Part shown: positions 47,778 through 47,788 of the stretch, in pieces | How positions within the stretch are numbered: the first letter of the stretch is position 1 | How the letters are laid out: every line of letters begins with the position of its first letter | Source: CAYTMY01 sp964618075 | GTDB lineage: Bacteria; Bacillota; Clostridia; Eubacteriales; Anaerofustaceae | Length of the DNA stretch: 47,788 nt | Assembly: GCA_964618075.1 (NCBI GenBank) | Contig: CAZTZO010000011.1 | Location: forward strand, 1 to 47,788 | Direction of reading: 5' to 3' | Made by a program: the position numbers and the translations under genes | Notes under the pieces: model-generated | Database searches by the model: none | Told to the model about the DNA's origin: nothing | Seen by the model: the letters and a program-made list of their open reading frames with translations, nothing else

Positions 47778-47788
47778 AGAAGAATGAA

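Noticed and set aside
1..47788. CRISPR array or restriction-type defence island
   Set aside because: No regularly spaced direct repeats and no Cas, methylase or restriction genes were seen on either strand.

Overview
This window looks like a piece of a spore-forming clostridial (Bacillota) genome. The support is a set of low-GC Gram-positive markers: a SpoIVFA/SpoIVFB pair, the rny-ymdB-spoVS order, a lon-engB pair, a Veg-like protein beside a BofC-like protein, DUF896, strong GGAGG ribosome binding sites and sigma-A type promoters. The gene content points to an anaerobe: a three-gene [FeFe]-hydrogenase, a ferredoxin-fused electron transfer flavoprotein and a CoA-linked enoate pathway. I cannot name the genus.

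Layout. 1-54: probable end of an IS3-like element at the left edge. 0.1-6.8 kb (minus): oligosaccharide operon of GH1, GH13, GH36 and a GPH symporter. 6.9-12.6 kb: DUF896, rpsF-ssb-rpsR, a VanY-type carboxypeptidase, the veg/bofC-like pair, and a membrane-anchored G5-M23 peptidase. 12.7-20.1 kb (plus): seven genes for acyl-CoA metabolism, namely acyl-CoA dehydrogenase, etfB, ferredoxin-fused etfA, acyl-CoA ligase, crotonase, family III CoA-transferase and MaoC hydratase. 20.2-23.1 kb (minus): DUF4956 and a VTC-domain protein, then spoIVFB/spoIVFA. 23.2-29.7 kb (plus): leuS, nfo, a lipoprotein, DUF1015 and a class V aminotransferase. 29.8-36.0 kb (minus): lon-engB-serS-DUF4352-like-trpS. 36.2-39.0 kb (plus): rny-ymdB-spoVS. 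39.2-44.8 kb (plus): hydC, a hydB fused to an NfnB/GltD-like domain, and hydA. 44.9-45.7 kb: nth and tRNA-Leu(UAG). 45.9 kb to the end: decayed serine recombinase fragments around a run of 10 Ns, a truncated SIMPL-domain gene and a DUF134 gene. This right end has the feel of mobile or misjoined DNA.

The two most interesting parts are both redox systems. The 12.7-20.1 kb cluster combines the parts of the Acetobacterium caffeate operon (CoA-transferase, CoA-ligase, reductase, EtfBA with ferredoxin clusters) with the parts of the enterobacterial cai/fix system. It probably activates an unsaturated or hydroxylated acid to its CoA thioester and reduces it through a flavin-bifurcating ETF that also reduces ferredoxin. 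The 39.2-44.8 kb operon encodes a HydABC-type hydrogenase whose HydB ends in a complete FAD/NAD(P)H oxidoreductase module in place of the usual ferredoxin tail. This suggests one enzyme linking H2, ferredoxin, NAD(H) and NADP(H). Both could act on the same ferredoxin and NADH pools.

All calls come from reading the sequence and remembered family motifs; no database search was run.
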